A stretch of 64,000 nucleotides of DNA from positions 1,736,001 to 1,800,000 of the forward strand of contig BCIO01000002.1 of assembly GCA_001599975.1 (NCBI GenBank), read 5' to 3'. Position numbers and translations under genes: made by a program. Within the stretch, counting starts at the first letter, position 1; each line of letters opens with the position of its first letter. The notes under the pieces are model-generated. The model was not told the origin of the DNA. It worked only from the letters and a program-made list of their open reading frames with translations, and searched no databases. This stretch comes from Cystobasidiopsis lactophilus (taxonomy: Eukaryota > Basidiomycota > Agaricostilbomycetes > Agaricostilbales > Chionosphaeraceae). Below are positions 1 to 11,377 of the stretch, piece after piece.

Positions 1-1997
1 ATGCCCACTGGGTGGGGCCAAATTCACTTCGCCTCCTCAGCCGAAGCCAAGGAGAGCTCCGGATTCCCAGCCCACTTTCTGTCGGTCCCGGTTGACCACT
101 TTCACGATGCGCCGCGCTACGAGCCCCATACAAACGCAACTTTTAAGCTTCGTTATTTCATGGACTCCCAATTCTACAAGCCTGGCGGGCCAGTCTTCAT
201 CCTCGACGGTGGCGAAACGTCTGTGGAAGAGTGAGCCCAGCATTCAAAGGCCCGTCCGTTCTTGAGGCTGTTCTGATATCTCATGTGAAACAAGTCGTAT
301 CCCGTACCTCAAGACAGGCATCGCAAACGTAATCGCTCGTGCGACATCCGGGATTGCAGTGATGTAAGGAAGAATTCGCCGACGCCGAACTCGGATGTCG
401 CTCACCTAGGCACGGTAGACTGGAGCATCGCTACTACGGCGAATCGTATGTGATGCCCAATCTGACCACGGATTCTCTGCGATTCGTGAGTTGTTCCTCT
501 CCCCGATGCGCTCTCGAACGTGGCTTGAGGCGAGAAGCAGCTTTCCACGGAGCAAAGCCTGGCCGACTCAGCATACTTTGCTACCCACGTCGACCTTCCC
601 GAGCTTGGGCGTCTCGACCCTAGTCAGACCGCGGTGCTCTATTGTACGTGCCTCCCGAGTCTCTTCCACCGCATCTCTGCCGCTGATTTCCACAACTAGA
701 CGGCGGATCTTGTACGCGAACTCTGTTCCTTCAGATATCCATAGCAGCTCGGAACTCAGAGAAAAGCCTTCTAGATGCCGGAGGGAAGGCTGCGTTCATG
801 CGTTTGCTGTATCCCGACATTATCTTTGGTGCGATTGCCAGCAGCGGCGTGGTGCGTGCTGAACTCGACTTCTGGCGATACTACGTCCCTATTATAGAGA
901 ACGGCCCTCCAAAATGTGTGGCCTCTCTCTTAGCGCTCACAAGGTTTGTCCGGTCTCCTGTGTAAGGACATGCACTGCCTGAGATAACAATTTCGCAGAG
1001 CCATCGACGCGCTAGTAGACGACTCCTCTGCCTGGGCCTCGTTCAAGACCCAGTTCGGCGTCGAAGATCTCTCGCACGCCGACGATGTCATGAACTTGCT
1101 TAGCCTGCCCCTATCCGGGTGAGGAACGCACAAGCACCCCTGATGGTTTCCATTGCCTGACGAGCAAATAAAAGGTGGCAAGGACGCGACTGGCAGACGC
1201 CGTCGCACAAGAACAGTTTCTATCAGCTGTGCAGTGCCCTTTCCGGCCCCGATTCCTCGTTGGTGGAGCCCACGCTGCCCATGTCGACCTTGATGGCGCG
1301 CTATGCCAAATACATTAAGACTCGCGTACTGCCGCTGTGCTCGACAGGCGACTTGGAAGGCTGCTTTGGGACCCACAATCCATCGCAGTACAAAGGCACG
1401 GGGCTGGGCGAGGACTGGAAGCTGTGGACGTGGCAATACTGCACAGTGCGTAACTTACCTGGGCGAGTCCACCTGTGAATGAGCACTCAAACGCGATTGG
1501 GACTTTTTAGGAATGGTGCGCCACCATATGACTGCGTTCGGTCCGTCACCGCGCTGACTTCTTATGTCAGGGGTTACTTTATTGGCGGGGCGCCAAAGGA
1601 CCAACCGTCGCTGGTGTCAAAGCTGCTGAATGTCGACTACAATGCACGCATATGCCAGCTCTCGTTCCCGCCTGGAGAGAAGACGCAAGTGCCAAAACTT
1701 CCGGACACTGACCGCATCAACGTTTACGGCAACTTCAAGTTGAACGTTTCTCGATTGGCCGCAATCGACGGGACGGAAGATCCCTGGCGGGCCGCCACTC
1801 TACATTCTTCTTTGGCAGAGCCGAGGACAGACACATCGATGCAACCATTCAAGCTCATCAAAGGCGGTGTACACCACTGGGACGAATTAGGCGCAAACCT
1901 GACGCAAACTGAACCATCCGAGATCGCTAAAATTCACCGCCAAGAGGTCGAATTCGTGATCAGTTGGTTGGACGATTTCAGACGGACAGCATCGTAA
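1..1997 (+). CDS. Serine peptidase of family S28 (prolyl carboxypeptidase-like), 5' end probably cut by window edge
   Basis: Family S28 enzymes are secreted or vacuolar serine peptidases that cleave next to proline. Visible family blocks in order: FKLRYFMDSQFY and GGPVFILDGGE (exon to about 233), RIPYLKTGI, LEHRYYGES, LSTEQSLADSAYF, then the nucleophile motif GGSYAGG, LLYPDIIFGAIASSGV, the acid-residue region DGTEDPW, and the histidine region GGVHHWDE near the C-terminus. The nucleophile serine sits in a 12-base exon (700-711) between TAG/GTACGC and CTAG, and a 5-base exon (1511-1515) is needed to make TEWGYF. The stop is TAA at 1995-1997. The ATG at base 1 is in frame, but no signal peptide is visible after it, so the true start is probably upstream. 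Family assignment is confident; individual splice sites are hand-inferred. Confidence 0.88.
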
Positions 1998-2029
1998 TCA
2001 TATCCAAGTGCAAACCGGGACCGACTCGT

Positions 2030-3567
2030 TCACACAGGGATCGCACTCAACGAGAAATCCGAACCCTGATCCCGACCAGAAGGGTAATCGCGCCGCGACT
2101 CGATGAAAGTTCTGGGGGGCGGGAACTGTGACGACGGTGGGAAGAATCGAGGTCCGAAATTGGGCGGCGGCGAGGGAGCTGGGAATTCAGACGGTAATCA
2201 GAACAGCAGCTAGCACTAACCCGAAAGACCTACCTCGTTTGATAGTCTGCCTAGCTCCGTTGGACATGCTGGCACTGCTCGACCGTTTGTGGGCGGTCAC
2301 TGGAGCAGCCAACGAGGGCGGTGGTGGTGGGGCGCTGAGCCTGGGGGCGCGAGGGCTGTTGCTGACGGGAGGTGCCAGAGGCGGAGGCGGTATAGCCCGT
2401 GGCGGCGCGGGAGAGGCTCGACTGGGAAGCGCTGGTGCCTCCGGGGCAGGGGACGGTGTCGGGCGCGGAGGCGGCAGCCTATGTACCATAATCGCTTAGG
2501 CTGATAATACTGCGAGACAGAAGCTTCTTACCTGGGAGGCAAGGAAGGGCCTTTAGGTGCTTCTGCGGACGCGGCCGGTTGAGATGGTCGCGGAGGGGGC
2601 GCCGCTGTACTTTGGCTCAACAACGGGCGCAAGGAACTGGATCAGACGGCCTACGAGGTGGAGCACGAGAGCCTCTCGGAGGAGGAGCGGGTGGCTGCTT
2701 TCGGGCTGGAACCGAGGGCGGAGCTGGAGAGATGCTGGCGACCGCGGCTGCTGAAGAGATGCCACTGACGGGTCTTCCAGGAACAGCTGGCGGAGGCCTC
2801 GCTGTACTAGCAGGACGCGGGGGCGCCGGTGGAGCGGGAGAGCTGTTCGGCCGCCCGGGAATGGCAGGCGGGGCCCGCGGAGGAGCAGCTGCCGGCGGCG
2901 GCGGTGGCCTGGCCGCTGGTGGAGCTGGCGGTGGCCTCGAGGACGGTGCAGGCGGCGGTGCAGGTGCAGGCGGTCTAAATGAAGCCGTTGGCGGCGGCAC
3001 TGGCGCTCGAGAGGGCGCAGCCGACACGCTTGGCCGCTTGGGACCACTTTCCGCCGTGGCTGTGCGAGAAAACGAGTTATTGCTTGACGTTGCCGAGCAT
3101 CCATGATGCGTACCTAGTGCCACTTTCGTTTAGCATCATAGGCGTGAAGGAGTGGCTACTCGAAAGCTCACCTATCATGGTCGCCGCGCCGGGCTGTCCA
3201 GTCTTCTTCAGAGTCGGCATCTGCACAGTAGATGAGCTCCGTAAAGCTGGACTCAAAGCAGGAAACCGACACCGCCAGCAAACAAGCCGGCTAACTGGGG
3301 TGCGCCGGAAGGCGCTGGAGCAGCAGGTGCACCGCCAATGCTGCCTCGCGGCGGAGGGGGAGCGCTGGCGGGACCTCCTCCGCCGCCACTGGGAGCAACA
3401 CTACTGCCTGTAGTTACCGGAGTACAGTGAGGGGAAGTCACAGCGTGGGCGGAAGGCCTGAGCAACGACCGACCTATGCTCGGACCAGAAGCATCGCGGA
3501 TCTCAGACCTATCGACTTTCTTCAAACCCTTGCCCTTCTGAATGGACGCTAACAGAGAAGAATCCAT
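2030..3567 (-). CDS. VRP1: Verprolin/WIP-like actin-binding protein with N-terminal WH2 domain
   Basis: Verprolin binds actin monomers and type I myosin/WASP at endocytic actin patches. The N-terminus reads MDSSLLASIQKGKGLKKV, a WH2 domain, followed by the verprolin block AGLFAGGMPTLKK made by joining exon 3271-3567 to exon 3172-3220. Then comes a very long proline/alanine-rich region with many PPP runs (about 2617-3110) and further proline-rich exons at about 2555-2600 and 2210-2480. The last exon (2030 to about 2160) ends in FPPPRTFIESRRDYPSG, matching the FPPP-x-YPSG tail typical of verprolins. Five exons are supported. No proline tract is seen before the WH2 domain, so either ATG 3567 is the true start or a short upstream exon was missed. 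The G/A-rich plus-strand frames here are antisense shadows. Confidence 0.88.
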
Positions 3568-3861
3568 GTGCCCTTGGGGAGCTGTGGTAAATGCTCGCTG
3601 TCACAAGCAACTCGCTCTCCCTCGCCTCCATTTCGGCGCCAAGGGGAAGCGAAAAGTTGTGGTCCAGCTATGACCCATTTTCCACCCGAGTTTGATAAGG
3701 GCCAAGCAACACATGTTTGATGCAAGTACGTCTCCAGCCTTGACGATAGCCCGCGTCCTTTGTCCTTAAAAGATGACTGGAGGGGGTTGGCCGCATCAGA
3801 TAGATGCCTTCTTCGAGAGAAAACGGCGCTCACTGGCATCATAGCGATGCAGCGTTGCTAG

Positions 3862-5346
3862 TCACAGCTCGGCTTTCACAGGGCCGCTGTATCTGACATG
3901 AGCAAGGTCGTGGTCGTCCGGCCAACAGAGACAAGCTCACCGGAACGGAATCTGCTTGCCATCGTCGTCCACCGTCTCTGGCACAGGGAGCTCACCGCTA
4001 TCGGTGACTGGAATTTGGGTCAGCGAGATGTTGCCTGTGTCTCAAACGATAGGCTCACTCTTTATCGGCAACTTGGGGCGATCTCCGGAGCCTTTGGGCA
4101 GGTTCTCAATGGCTGTGACCACGTCCATGCCCTCGACTACACGGCCAAATACGACATGGCTGCAAAGGACGCTTCAGCCTGGGGCGTGAGTGCGTCTGGA
4201 CTGCCTCACCGCCCATCCAGCCAAGACTGCTTCCGCCTTCAGCTGGCACGGCCCTTTGAGAACAATGAAATGGACCCACTGTAACAACTGCGCGAATTGT
4301 GAGCTGATCATCAGAGACAGGTCAACCATCAAGCCAGAATATTACCAGTCCTAGTCATCGCCCAAATGTTTCAACGCTTGGCCAAAGAGGTTCACGCAAG
4401 CTCACTCACGTAATGAAAAATTGGGAGCCACTGCATCTGGGATCTCAGACGGAGGCTTCGCATTGTGCCAAACGGGGCCACGCACTTGGTGTCTTTGCCA
4501 GCGCTGATCACCAACAGCGTCAACTTGGGCACGGGCTTCACCAAATGGGAGGGGCACACTTGGCCATGGACAGAACACCAGGCTCGGTGTGCTTGAGCTT
4601 GAAGTTCTCATCGGGGAACTTGTCTCCATAAATGCTCTTAACATGGCCTTTCGGTCAGCCGTCGCCGTACCAAAGGGACAAGACGCGCACCTTGCCACCA
4701 GCTGGTGAGGTGTGCATTGTGAGCCTAAAGCGTTTGGAGAAGCAACCGAATACATACTGCCGTCGCCTGGTGGGCGCGCATTTGTTAGACCTGGGGCCGA
4801 GGCGAGGTTTATTAGGACTGCTTGCCTCGCGTGAAGTCTACATCGACGTGATGCCGTCGATGAGACGATGGCACTTGGAATCAAGGTGCGTGCTCACCTC
4901 CGCCCTGCGGTGGTGACGGGCAGCATCAAACCTGGCCGGCAGGCTGAAGGCGTGAACGCTACGCACCTGGATCATGAACGACTTGATGACGCGGCTGTTG
5001 GGGCGGCCCTAGTCAACATTCATCCCAAGCAGTACAGAGAACGTGGCAGGGGACGCACTGAAAGGTGCTGTCCTTGTAGCCAAAGCCCTTCTCGCCCGTG
5101 CAGAGAGCTCTGAAGTTCTCGGCCGTTTTGGGCACCGTCTTGCCGTAAAGGCCCATGGTGATGCGCCCCAGCGGTGTATCGCCACTGCTCACGTCAAAGT
5201 AGACCAGGTTGGTGATGACCGGGCCATTGGCAGCCGCGCCTTAATCGCCAAGAATCAGCGGCACGTCTTGACCACAATTAGACTAACGCTGCCCGCACCC
5301 AGCTGGAACAGTGCAGTCAAAGCTCCAAGCCACAGTAAGCCCTTCA
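3862..5346 (-). CDS. Secretory-pathway cyclophilin (peptidyl-prolyl isomerase, cyclophilin B type), microexon-rich
   Basis: Catalyses cis-trans isomerisation of prolyl bonds, probably in the ER. Exon 1 encodes a hydrophobic signal ([17 protein letters not shown]), then [16 protein letters not shown] and the cyclophilin core: [111 protein letters not shown]. Catalytic Arg, Phe, Gln and Trp blocks are all present. The stretch GGDFTRGDGTGGK is spread over four successive exons of 7 (4898-4904), 12 (4826-4837), 9 (4758-4766) and 11 bases (4691-4701); the 12-base exon is followed by a GC donor. Later exons are 77, 18, 21 and 17 bases. The C-terminus reads GPVKAEL, a KDEL-like retrieval tail. The junction giving the residues between FFIT and SWLDG (about 4230-4400) could not be resolved in frame. 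Confidence 0.87.
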
Positions 5347-5469
5347 TGTTGATAGTCGTATAGATTTGGAAACAGGAAACGGGCACTGAAAATGGCCGGT
5401 CCTCGTCGGAGCTCAAAGGCAAAGAGAGGCCTCGCCGCCTCGGGGGGTTTGAGGTCATCGACTCTCGTG

Positions 5470-6398
5470 CTATAGTACAACTGGCCCAAACTCGGCTGCC
5501 CTGGCCTTCGACTTGAGCTTCTTCGTGGCGCGCTCGGTCGACCGGTGAGCTAGTTGCGAGCCGGCCAGGTCAAACTGCAGCATCTTGGTCTCGTTCGGCC
5601 TGTCGGGCTTCAGGGTGAGATTCAGCTCGAAAACGGCGCCCACTTTCGGCAAAACTGCATGTAAAGTCAGGAGGATGCTTGGGTGGCGTAAACCGCCAGA
5701 AGGATCAGTGCCTGCCTTTGATGCGATCCTTGCGATCGACAATGGACCAAGTGCCGGCCGTTTCCTGCACCACGATGCCTTCCAACCCGATCGTGCTGAC
5801 ATTCTTGGTGCGTTTGACTTTGACGGGCGTCAGCGGACGGCAGCATCTTCCGAGAGATCAGACAGACCTTTGAGCAGGGCGCCGTGGAAATCGGCCTTTG
5901 AAAGCTTGGCATGCCAGGTCGACACAACGGGTAGCGAGTATGGAGCATTGGCGGAGTCGTTTGAATCCATGCCTTGCAGCGACGAGGGTCCGGCGGAGGG
6001 AGAGCGGGCGGTTGGCGACAAGGCCGGCGCCAGAGCGTTGTCGAGGGGCAAAGCGAGCAGTTCAGACATGTAGCCAAGCCAAAGGGCATGCAGGCCCAAC
6101 GCAATGTCCCACGTCAGCGTCTTGCCAGTCTTGCGATCCGCCTTGGGCAGAATGCCCCTCGCCTTTGCGCCCCGAAACTTGGCCTGTAACGCCTTTTGCT
6201 GCTCTGCTTTCTTGGCCACTTTCCGCTCTGTCCGATGTTTCGAGGGTTTAGCTGGATTCTGCAGAGCCAAGAAGCGCCCTTTGAGCTTTTGAGCGTGCGC
6301 CGTCGACGGAATGGTCAAAGCATCGTAGGTCTTTTGGAGTCTTGGGTGAGCCGGGGGGTGACAGGGCTTCGGTGCACTCTTACTGGTGTTGGGTCCAT
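5470..6398 (-). CDS. POP4: RNase P/MRP protein subunit Pop4 (Rpp29)
   Basis: Pop4/Rpp29 is the Sm-fold protein subunit of nuclear RNase P and RNase MRP, acting in tRNA and rRNA processing. Recognised blocks: LKGRFLALQNPA, HALWLGYMSELLALP, KADFHGALLKVKRTKNVSTIG, LEGIVVQETAGTWSIV, KDRIKVLPKVGAVFELNL and the tail HRSTERATKKLKSKARAA. The join DRIK-VLPKVG needs an intron beginning GC (GCAGGC, donor at 5715-5710). ALLK-VKRT is joined by a normal intron near 5815-5865. The N-terminal exon MDPTP with ATG at 6398 is a guess because the frame join to YDALTIPSTAHAQ was not settled. The gene lies tail-to-head behind the cyclophilin gene on the same strand. Confidence 0.85.
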
Positions 6399-6677
6399 GA
6401 TTTCCACCGGGCTAGCAAAAGGGAGGGTGCTTGTGCATAACTCTGTCGTCGTCGAGCAAGGCAGAGGGGCGCCCGGGCCGCCCTCGCTCATCAGCCTTGG
6501 GCCGAGTACTTACTTCAGGACGACACCAGCGCTCCTATCAGCTCGAGTTCAATGAGTGCCAGTCTTTGTGACGAGCACTCGAGTCTAGTCTTTGCTCAGG
6601 GCGTAATCTGATTGCATATTTGCCATTTTCCCTCCCTCTTGTCAAGTAAATCAATTCTCTTGTCCAACAAGCACGCT

Positions 6678-7964
6678 TCACAGCTTGTTCTGGTCGGTCA
6701 CTGGTGAGCTCGGTCAGCGCGATGCTCTCGTGGTGGGGAGATTGAGCGGGGACAAACCAGGCCACTGTTTTCATAGCGCGGTGAGCCTCGATGAGATGCA
6801 TGCACACAGAAATCCCAGCTCACAGTGTACGAGCCAGATCGCTTGTAGCCGGCAAACTTATCGACAAACGCATCCAATTCGGCCGGGCCCCGGGTGCCGT
6901 ACTCGTACTTCGCCAACGGCACTTCCTTGCGATCGATGGCGTGCAGGAGGGGTGTGAAGACTGCACCACGAGGACACGAACGAGCAGTTAGATCCAGGGC
7001 CACGGGGGAAACGTCAAAAAATTCCAGAGGGAGACGCACTTTTCCAAGCGATATCCAACTCGTCGTCGCGGACAAAGTTGCTGTGGTCGCCCTTGAAGGC
7101 ATCTAAGATCAGGGCTTCGTAGGCCTGCGAATCAAATGTCAGGGTGTGCTCCTCGGCAACATCAGGGAATGACACACTTCAGGGATCTTCAGGTCGGAGA
7201 AGCGCCGCTTGTAGGTCAGGTCCATTTCTGTGGGAACACTCTTCATCTCCAACCCGGGCGATTTGGTGTTCATTTTGAGGTAGACCGCCTCGCCAGGTTG
7301 GACGCGGATGACAAGCTCGTTGCGGCCAATGTCGGAGAAGATGCCCTGGGTGACGTCCTTGTACTGGATGCGGACCTCGGTTTTCTGCTCGTTCAGCGCC
7401 TTGCCTGCCTTGAGGATGAAAGGTACCCCTTCCCATCTGGGGCTGTTGATGAACAGGACGATGGCCGCGAAGGTGGGGCACACGGAGCCCTTCGGCACGG
7501 TCTCATCGTCCAAGTAGCCGGGCTTGTTGGTCTTCTCGCTAGCCACGTACTGGCCGAGGAGGACATGCTCCTTCGGGATCGGCTGGATGTACCGCAGGAC
7601 CTTGGTCTACGGCGGGCTTACTGAGCAAACGCCTGGCACCACCGCAGTGTGGGTCCATACCTTTTCGTCGCGGATGTCTTCGGACGAGAAGGAAAACGGC
7701 CGCTCCATGCTCAGAATGCTGAGCACTTGGGTCAAGTCTGCGGCAGAGCCTCAGTCTGAGGCGACAGCCGGGCAGGCTTCGAAGGGCGCACGGTTTTGAA
7801 TCACGTCTCGGATGATGCCAAACTCGTCGAAGTAGCCGCCGCGGCCCTCGGTGCCAAAAGGCTCTTTGAAAGTGATCTGAACGTTAGAAACGAGGTTCTT
7901 GTTGAAGGAGGAGTCGATGATGGCGTTGCCAAAGCGAAGGACGAGCATGTTCTTGACCATCTCT

Positions 7965-7996
<32 letters not shown>

Positions 7997-8828
7997 CTCG
8001 AAGTAATTTGTCACCTTCACGCAAATCGAGCGCCCGCCTCTTGAGCGAAGGCCACCGACCTCGCTTTCCGTCCAGAGCGCCTTGAGGGCCACCATCATCT
8101 CGCGCGAGCTCTCGAGGTCTTTGCCGAACGGCTTCTCCACCACGATGCGGTTGACGCCCTTGGGCGAATAGCAGTTCTCCTTGAGGCCCTTGGCGACTTC
8201 AGTAAAGACAGAAGGGGGCAAGGCCATGTAGAAGATGCGATTGCGGTCGTCCGACTTTGAGTTTTGGTAGGTGTCGCTCTCCAGCTTCTCGAGCTCTTTA
8301 GTCAGGTTCTGGAAAGCCTCGGCTTTGTCGTAGGCACCCGGCACGTAAGAGCAGATCTTGAGGAACTCGTCGATCTTGCTCTTTTGGGACGGCACGGGAG
8401 GCTTCAGGTGCTCCGAAATCCGCTTGACGTATTCCTACAGCCCTTGCGGCGTAAGTTGCAGCCAACGAGAGCAGATTACAGTACCCACATCGTGGTCCAT
8501 CTTTGTCCTGGCATAGCCGACGATGCGCAGGTCCTTGGGAAGGAAGCCATTGGCCCAAAGCCCAAAGAGCGCTGGGTAGGTCTGCCAGTCGGCGACAACG
8601 GCGGTCAGCTTGGATCCCTGCACGTCGCTGTGAGCAGCACTTGGGCACACACCTTCTTCCGGGCAAGGTCCCCGCTGGCGCCGCAGACGACGCTTGAGGC
8701 AGGCAACAGCCGAGGTCAGCTCCAAGATCCAGCGTGAGAAGTGGGCCCGAGGCTGTAGCTCACATGAGGGTATTGCTCTTGAGCTCGACCTCGTGCGAGT
8801 TGCCTGACGATTGAATCTCTTGGGACAT
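6678..8828 (-). CDS. ZWF1: Glucose-6-phosphate 1-dehydrogenase
   Basis: First enzyme of the oxidative pentose-phosphate pathway: oxidises glucose-6-phosphate and reduces NADP+ in the cytosol. The sequence starts MSQEIQSSGN, then the coenzyme motif GASGDLA, ALFGLWANGFLPKDLRIVGYAR, the long block IFYMALPPSVFTEVAKGL, VEKPFGKDLESS, the substrate-site motif RIDHYLGKEMV, GRGGYFDEFGIIRDVIQN, VPFILKAGKALNEQKTEVRIQ and VFTPLLHAIDRKE. The C-terminus is assembled as YKRSGSYT-WP-VTDQNKL using a 7-base exon TGGCCTG at 6758-6764, and matches the family tail. At least eight exons. It is divergent from AIP1, with about 300 bases between the two start codons. Confidence 0.95.
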
Positions 8829-9129
8829 AGCGGCGGAGCTGTTTGTGAAGAGCGAGAGGGCGTTGCAAAGCAAAGGGCGGCAGTGACGCTATTACGCTCA
8901 ACAGCGTCGGATAAAAGCCGGGCAGAGGGAGAACGTGAAGGCTGGCCGGAAGCGGGCAGCCGTTGCTCTTGGAATCGAGCTGAGACAAAGGCAGATAAGA
9001 GGGAGACCAAGGGGACAACCTGGAAGGCTGAAGAGTAGAATCGAGCCGACCTGGTTCTTTGCTTGCGTCAGCAAAGCGGCGGCTCCTATGGGGGCGCCTC
9101 TCTGAGCTCAACAGCGAACGACACAGACC
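8829..9129. promoter_or_regulatory. Intergenic region between divergent ZWF1 and AIP1
   Basis: No gene is seen in these 301 bases. They lie between two start codons pointing away from each other and so must hold both promoters and 5' untranslated regions. No TATA box or other element could be assigned with confidence. Confidence 0.5.
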
Positions 9130-11268
9130 ATGGCAAGCGTCCCGAGTGAGTGATCCGAGCCATACCTGGCGCCCTCTTCTCCAATAACGAACCCAATCAG
9201 CACACCTCTTCGCGCCCGCGCCGTCGACCACCAAGGGACAATCGACCAAGATTGCGCCGTTCAAAGAATCGAGCTGCGTGTACACGAGCGGACGGGGCGT
9301 CTTCATTCGAGATTTCAAAGACGAAGGCAAATCGGTGGCCTACTTTGGGCATGTGGCACAAGCGACTGTGGCCAAGCCGTCGCCCAGTGGCTTCTATATG
9401 GCGTCCGCCGATGTGATGGGGAATGTCAGGGTGTGGGACCTGGCAGGCAGCGAGCAGATCCTCAAGAATGAAGTCAAGGCGGTTGCCGGCAGGGTGAACG
9501 ACTTGGCGTGGGATGGCGAGTCAAAGCGCATCATCGCTGTCGGCGATGGCAAGGAGAGGGTGAGTTTGGCTCGCTTAAACTTTCCCTTGGCCGTGGATCA
9601 AGGCGGAAGCAGTTTGGGCACGCGTTCACCATGGACTCTGGCAACTCGGTCGGCGAGATCAGCGGCCACTCCAAAGTTGTCAACGCCGTTGCGATGCGTG
9701 CGCAGCGCCCCTTTCGTGCTGTGACGGCAGGAGATGACAACTCGATCGTTTTCCTGAACGGAGCGCCCTACAAGTTTGCCAAAGTGATCCGCAGCCACTC
9801 CTCCTTCGTGCACGCGCTCGCCTACTCCCCGTCGGGATCCCACTTTGCGTCTGGTTCCGCAGACCGCTCCATCTGCATCTTTGACGGGACCTCGGGCGAC
9901 GTAGTGACGTCCACGCCGCTCAAACACGATGGCGGCGTCTTTGCGGTCGCTTTCTCTCCTGACAGCTCCACGCTGGCCAGCAGCAGCGCCGACCAGGTGC
10001 GCCAGTTTTTGCTTTCCAACCCGCATGTTGACATTTTGTTTCTGATCGGTCTTGCCAGACCTGCCGACTGTGGGACGTCGAAACGTCTAAAGCGATCTCC
10101 TCCTGGACATTCGAAGCCCAGCAAGTGGGCAACTGCTACTTGGGCGATGAGATTGTGTCAGTCTCTGCCACGGGTGATATCAACGTCATCGACAAGAGGC
10201 AGCCCGGCAAGGCAGCTCGCACGCTGTTGGGTCGTACGTGTCGCCCTTTGGCTTTGGTCGCTGAGCGGACTGATTTATGCCAGCTTCGTAGACCAAAAGG
10301 GCATCACCGCGCTTGCATACAATCCCACGCATTCTGGCACTCTCTTTTCAGGCTCCTACGACGGCCGCGTCCACGCTTTCGATATGGACGGCCACTGCTC
10401 CGCATTACAAGGCCAAGGACACAGCAACCAGGTCGTAAGCCTGGCTAGCTCTTCCACCGCTGTCGTCAGCGCCGGCATGGACGACTCGTTGCGCGAAATT
10501 GATCCTACAGCCAAGAGTTTCAAGTTTGTGACCTCCACTTCTGAAAAGGGACCTTCAGACTGAGTTGCCTTTGTTCGCACCGTGCTGCAGATCCGCGTTC
10601 TCCTCGACTGGCAGTGTTCCAAAGGGCCTTTCGTGCGACTCCAACGGGACCGCTTTCCTTGTCACCGCTCGAGACCTGGTTTCTGTTGCTTCTGGCGGCC
10701 AAAAATCGGCACCATTAGCTTTGTCGTACGATGCGATATCCATCGCCTATTCCGACGCCAAAGCCCAGGTGGCCGTCGGCGGCGAAGACGGCAAGATTCG
10801 TGTGTACGCGGCAGCTGATCTGGCTCCCGTAGCCACTTTCGACAAGAACCGAAGCGCTGTCACCGCGCTGGCCTTCTCGCCCGACGGCTCTCTTCTAGCT
10901 GCCGGCGAAGCCAACGGCAAGATCCTCGTGTACGACACAGCATCCGGCGATGCCAAGATCAGCAGCTGGGTCTTCCACACCGGCCGCATTCTTTCGATCA
11001 CCTTCTCGCCCAATGGGCTGTACGCGTTGTCTGGCTCTTTAGACGCCAATGCCTACGTTTGGTCTGTGGCTAAGCCAATGAAGAAAGTTGCCATCAAGGT
11101 TTGCGTTATTTGCCTTGAATCTGCCAGGTCTCAAATCATGCTGAGTTCCTGATCGACCAGAACGCCCACGGCGGTGGGGTTTCCGGCGTGGCATGGCTGA
11201 GCGAGACAGAGATCGCGACGGCGGGTTCAGACGCGACCATCAGACGCTGGACCGTAACTTTGCCATGA
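9130..11268 (+). CDS. AIP1: Actin-interacting protein 1 (WD40-repeat cofactor of cofilin)
   Basis: Aip1 binds cofilin-decorated actin filaments and promotes disassembly. The protein starts MASVPS and, after an intron, runs through WD40-type blades: VYTSGRGVFIRDF, ASADVMGNVRVWDLAG, FRAVTAGDDNSIVFLNGAPYKF, VHALAYSPSGSHFASGSADRSICIFDGTSG, VAFSPDSSTLASSSADQ, GTLFSGSYDGRVHAFDMDG, ALAFSPDGSLLAAGEANGKILVYD, ITFSPNGLYALSGSLDANAYVWSVAKP, and ends ETEIATAGSDATIRRWTVTLP before TGA at 11266-11268. The block about NSIVFLNGAPYKF is diagnostic for Aip1 rather than other WD40 proteins. Six or more introns interrupt it, for example near 9150-9210, 9555-9605, 9995-10060, 10215-10285 and 11100-11145. Confidence 0.92.
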
Positions 11269-11377
11269 CGGCTCTACATTGAGGGAACGCGCATAGGGTC
11301 CCGAGAGTATACCTTGCACTGCATACCCACAGCACAAAGACCTTGGTCTATTTGTACAGGCAGGAGGCGGTGTCTAT

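Noticed and set aside
2128-3106. Glycine/alanine-rich plus-strand open frames
   Set aside because: They are antisense to the proline-rich verprolin exons, whose WH2 domain and tail are unmistakable.
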